Shown here: piece by piece, positions 61,494 to 64,000 of the stretch
How the letters are laid out: every line of letters starts with the position of its first letter
How positions within the stretch are numbered: the stretch's first letter is position 1
Assembly (NCBI RefSeq): GCF_014205255.1
Contig: NZ_JACHNE010000001.1
Span: 6,634,001 to 6,698,000, forward strand
Source: Streptomyces caelestis
Lineage (GTDB): Bacteria > Actinomycetota > Actinomycetes > Streptomycetales > Streptomycetaceae
Reading direction: 5' to 3'
Length of the DNA: 64,000 bases
The notes under the pieces: model-generated
Told to the model about the DNA's origin: nothing
What the model saw: the letters and a program-made list of their open reading frames with translations, nothing else
The model's database searches: none
Program-made: the position numbers and the translations under genes

Positions 61494-62320
61494 CGCGCCG
61501 TGCCGTGGCCCGTGCCCTCGTGTACCTGTCCCTGGTCCTCGCGACGCTGGTCGTGCTCCTGCCGCTCACCGTGGTCTTCCTGACCTCGCTGAAGACCTCC
61601 GGGGAGATGGCGGACGACGGCGGCGCCCTCACGCTGCCCGACGACCCGCTCAATTTCGGCAACTACGTGACGGCGTTCCAGGACGGCCGGATGCTCTCGG
61701 CGTTCGGCAACACGGCGGTGATCCTGGTCGTCGCCATCGGGGGCACGGTCCTCATCGGCTCGATGACGGCGTACGCCATCGATCGCTTCCGGTTCCGCTT
61801 CCGGAAGCTCGTCCTGGCCCTGTTCCTGGTCGCCGCGCTGGTCCCCGGGGTGACCACCCAGGTGGCCACCTTCCAGATCGTCAACAGCCTCGGCATGTTC
61901 GACAGTCTCTGGGCGCCGATCGCGCTCTACATGGGCACGGACATCGTGTCGATCTACATCTTCCTGCAGTTCGTCCGGGCCATCCCGGTCTCACTGGACG
62001 AGTCGGCCCGCATCGACGGCGCCAACGCCTTCACGGTCTACCGGAAGATCATCTTCCCGCTGCTCAAGCCCGCGATCGCGACGGTCGTGATCGTGAAGGG
62101 GATCAACGTCTACAACGACTTCTACATCCCCTTCCTCTACATGCCCTCCGAAGATCTTGGCGTGATATCGACGTCCCTGTTCCGCTTCAAGGGCCCCTTC
62201 GGAGCCCACTGGGAGACCATCTCGGCAGGCGCGATCCTCGTCATCGTCCCGACGCTGATCGTCTTCCTGGTCCTCCAGCGGTTCATCTACAACGGTTTCA
62301 CCCGAGGCGCCACGAAGTAG
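61490..62320 (+). CDS. CUT1 sugar ABC permease
   Basis: 276 aa MalG-like permease with six membrane segments. The EAA loop is SLDESARIDGANAFTVYRKIIFPLLKP. ATG overlaps the previous stop (ATGA). No ATPase follows, so the shared MsiK ATPase is the likely partner. Converges on the RNase D gene; the 54-bp gap has GCCGCC/GGCGGC words that could form a weak terminator. Confidence 0.92.
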   Translation: MTRRAVARALVYLSLVLATLVVLLPLTVVFLTSLKTSGEMADDGGALTLPDDPLNFGNYVTAFQDGRMLSAFGNTAVILVVAIGGTVLIGSMTAYAIDRFRFRFRKLVLALFLVAALVPGVTTQVATFQIVNSLGMFDSLWAPIALYMGTDIVSIYIFLQFVRAIPVSLDESARIDGANAFTVYRKIIFPLLKPAIATVVIVKGINVYNDFYIPFLYMPSEDLGVISTSLFRFKGPFGAHWETISAGAILVIVPTLIVFLVLQRFIYNGFTRGATK

Positions 62321-62374
62321 GAGGGCTGCCCCCAGGGGCGCGCAGCCGCCGTACGGCGAAGGGCCCTGCGGCGG

Positions 62375-63664
62375 CTAGGCCTCCGTGACGGCCAGCGCCT
62401 CCACCAGTACGGGAGTCACCTGCTCGACCTGCCACGGCCGCGCGCCGTACCCGGCGAGCGCGGCCGCCACGGACTCGGCGTCGACCACCGCCGGCGGCTC
62501 CCAGCAGACCCGCCGAACCGTGTCCGGCGTGATCAGATTCTCCTGCGGCATGTTGAGCTGCTCGGCCAGCGCCGACACCCCCGCCCGGGCCGCGGACAAC
62601 CGAGCGGCGGCAACGGGATCCTTGTCCGCCCAGGCCCGCGGCGGCGGAGGCCCGGTCACGGGCTGCCCCGGCTGCGGCAACTGCGCCTCGGTCAGCGCCT
62701 TCGCCCGGTCCACGGCCGCCTGCCACTGCTCCAGCTGCCGCTTGCTCATCCGGTGTCCGAAACCGTTCAGCGCGGCCAGCGCGTGCACGTTGGCCGGAAC
62801 CGCCAGCGCGGCCTCCACGATCGCCGCGTCCCCGAGCACCTTGCCGGGGGAGACGTCCCGCCGCTGCGCGATGCGGTCCCGGGTCTGCCACAGCTCCCGT
62901 ACGACGGCCAGCTGCCGCCGCCGGCGCACCTTGTGCATGCCGGACGTACGCCGCCACGGATCCTTGCGGGGCTCCGGCGGGGGAGCGGAGGCGATCGCGT
63001 CGAACTCCTGGTGGGCCCACTCCAGCTTGCCCTGCCGGTCGAGCTCCTTCTCCAGCGCGTCGCGCAGGTCGACGAGCAGCTCGACGTCCAGCGCCGCGTA
63101 GCGCAGCCAGGGCTCGGGCAACGGGCGGGTGGACCAGTCGACGGCGGAGTGCCCCTTCTCCAGGACGAAGCCGAGGACGCCCTCGACCATCGCGCCGAGG
63201 CCGACCCGGGGGAACCCGGCGAGCCGCCCGGCCAGCTCCGTGTCGAACAGCCGCGTCGGCACCATGCCTATCTCGCGCAGGCAGGGCAGGTCCTGGGTGG
63301 CGGCGTGCAGCACCCACTCGACGCCGGACAGGGCCTCGCCCAGGGCGGACAGGTCGGGGCAGGCGACGGGGTCGATCAGAGCCGTTCCGGCGCCCTGGCG
63401 GCGCAGCTGGACCAGGTAGGCGCGCTGGCCGTAGCGGTAGCCGGACGCCCGCTCGGCGTCGACGGCGACCGGGCCGGAGCCCGCCTCGAAGGCGGCGATC
63501 ACCCGGGCCAGGGCAGCCTCGTCCGCCACCACGGGTGGAATGCCCTCACGTGGTTCCAGCAAAGGGATCGGCGCCTCCGTAGCAGAAGATCCGCCGTCGT
63601 CCGGAGGAGCGCCTCCGGTGGTTCGCAGTGAGCTGTCTGCTGCGGTCTCGTGGGCGTCGGTCAC
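62375..63664 (-). CDS. rnd: Ribonuclease D-family 3'-5' exonuclease with HRDC domain
   Basis: 429 aa. DEDDy exonuclease: the Asp and Glu of AVDAERASGYRYGQRAYLVQL, Asp of HAATQDLPCL and the Tyr-x3-Asp of RYAALDVELLVDL are intact. An HRDC domain (LWQTRDRIAQRRDVSPGKVLGDAAIVEAA) follows. It trims tRNA and other small RNA 3' ends. GTG 63664 lacks a ribosome site, so the transcript may be leaderless or the true start may be slightly internal, after the low-complexity first 30 residues. Confidence 0.9.
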   Translation of the reverse strand: MTDAHETAADSSLRTTGGAPPDDGGSSATEAPIPLLEPREGIPPVVADEAALARVIAAFEAGSGPVAVDAERASGYRYGQRAYLVQLRRQGAGTALIDPVACPDLSALGEALSGVEWVLHAATQDLPCLREIGMVPTRLFDTELAGRLAGFPRVGLGAMVEGVLGFVLEKGHSAVDWSTRPLPEPWLRYAALDVELLVDLRDALEKELDRQGKLEWAHQEFDAIASAPPPEPRKDPWRRTSGMHKVRRRRQLAVVRELWQTRDRIAQRRDVSPGKVLGDAAIVEAALAVPANVHALAALNGFGHRMSKRQLEQWQAAVDRAKALTEAQLPQPGQPVTGPPPPRAWADKDPVAAARLSAARAGVSALAEQLNMPQENLITPDTVRRVCWEPPAVVDAESVAAALAGYGARPWQVEQVTPVLVEALAVTEA

Positions 63665-63690
63665 CTGTCAAGGGTATCCGTGTATGGACA

Positions 63691-63724
63691 GCGCCCGTCG
63701 ACGGAACGTTCCGTCGACGGGCGC
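63691..63724 (-). terminator. 34-bp perfect palindrome after the LuxR-type gene
   Basis: GCGCCCGTCGACGGAAC followed directly by its exact reverse complement. It lies 127 bp downstream of the LuxR-type stop and 27 bp upstream of the RNase D start on the same strand. Most likely a terminator isolating rnd from the upstream gene. Confidence 0.75.
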
Positions 63725-63850
63725 CCGGGGGTCGCAAACCAGTCAGGTCGGGGGAGTGTCGGGTTGGCGAACCGTGAGTGACATGAGGGGGATCCGCGGT
63801 CGGCCCCGTTCATGTGAGTGAATGATCACCAAGGGGCATCATGGAGCGGG

Positions 63851-64000
63851 TCAGTGGATGATTCCCGTCCGCAGGGCCACCGCGACCATCCCGGCGCGGT
63901 CGCCCGTGCCGAGCTTGCGGGCGATGCGGGCGAGGTGGCTCTTGACGGTCAGTGCGGACAGGCCCATCGAGACGCCGATCGCCTTGTTCGACTGGCCTTC
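63851..64000 (-). CDS. whiI: LuxR-type response regulator, C-terminal part (probably WhiI)
   Basis: The last 49 residues run off the window edge: a LuxR/GerE HTH with SNKAIGVSMGLSALTVKSHLARIARKLGTGDRAGMVAVALRTG. The receiver domain would lie beyond the window. A gene at this place, next to RNase D and the fadAB pair, is in S. coelicolor, from memory, whiI (SCO6029), an orphan atypical response regulator needed for late sporulation. The fragment is the right family, but identity rests on position. Confidence 0.7.
   Translation of the reverse strand, partial: EGQSNKAIGVSMGLSALTVKSHLARIARKLGTGDRAGMVAVALRTGIIH

Noticed and set aside
46100..63850. Secondary-metabolite cluster
   Set aside because: No polyketide, NRPS, terpene or RiPP biosynthetic genes; dxs and an MFS exporter alone do not make a cluster.

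Overview
The window looks like chromosomal core sequence from a Streptomyces species. Support: very high GC, frequent GTG starts with strong purine-rich ribosome sites, a cvnABCD conservon, sugar ABC cassettes without their own energising ATPase, a cellulose-type LPMO and a DasR-type site. Gene order from the HTH-MurA/aconitase pair through ngcEFG, a ROK regulator, xylFGH, dxs and fadB/thiolase to an RNase D and a LuxR-type regulator matches, from memory, the S. coelicolor SCO5998-SCO6029 neighbourhood. No database was searched.

Layout. 1-4.0 kb: end of an unknown gene, then a leftward conservon (cvnA-B-C-D plus a GAF protein). 4.3-12 kb: a D-amino-acid oxidase, an HTH-MurA fusion, a DUF4236 small protein, aconitase with an iron box and a dyad, and an orphan sensor kinase. 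12-19.7 kb: a leftward operon in which a SpoIIE-type phosphatase is translationally coupled to a complete xylFGH-like transporter, followed by an extra CUT1 binding protein. 19.9-24.4 kb: a frameshifted phosphotransferase, a DUF1648 protein, an LPMO under CebR-like boxes, an MmpS-like lipoprotein and a CE7 esterase.

24.6-34.7 kb: a hemicellulose/oligosaccharide locus: LplB/LplC/LipO transporter, an odd 28-residue-repeat ORF, a DUF624 membrane protein and a GH42 enzyme. It converges on a GH67 alpha-glucuronidase that follows the remains of a GH92 mannosidase. 34.9-43.9 kb: ngcEFG (chitin oligosaccharides, DasR-type site), tandem repeats, rok7B7 and xylFGH (xylose). 44-55.4 kb: dxs, an amino-acid permease, a flavin-reductase-like protein, MarR plus MFS exporter, an NYN protein, a putative propeller protein, and fadB with a thiolase. 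55.6-62.3 kb: a GH2 mannosidase-LacI operon divergent from a CUT1 transporter, apparently inserted between the thiolase and RNase D genes. 62.4-64 kb: RNase D and the end of a LuxR-type regulator (probably whiI).

Together the middle of the window is a plant and fungal polysaccharide hub. Secreted enzymes (LPMO, CE7) and intracellular hydrolases (GH2, GH42, GH67) are interleaved with five ABC sugar systems and their regulators (ROK, LacI, and inferred CebR and DasR sites). The least explained features are the phosphatase-transporter coupling, the 28-residue tandem-repeat ORF between transporter and hydrolase genes, an operator shared by murA2 and acnA, and a LacI-like operator shared by two loci 35 kb apart.
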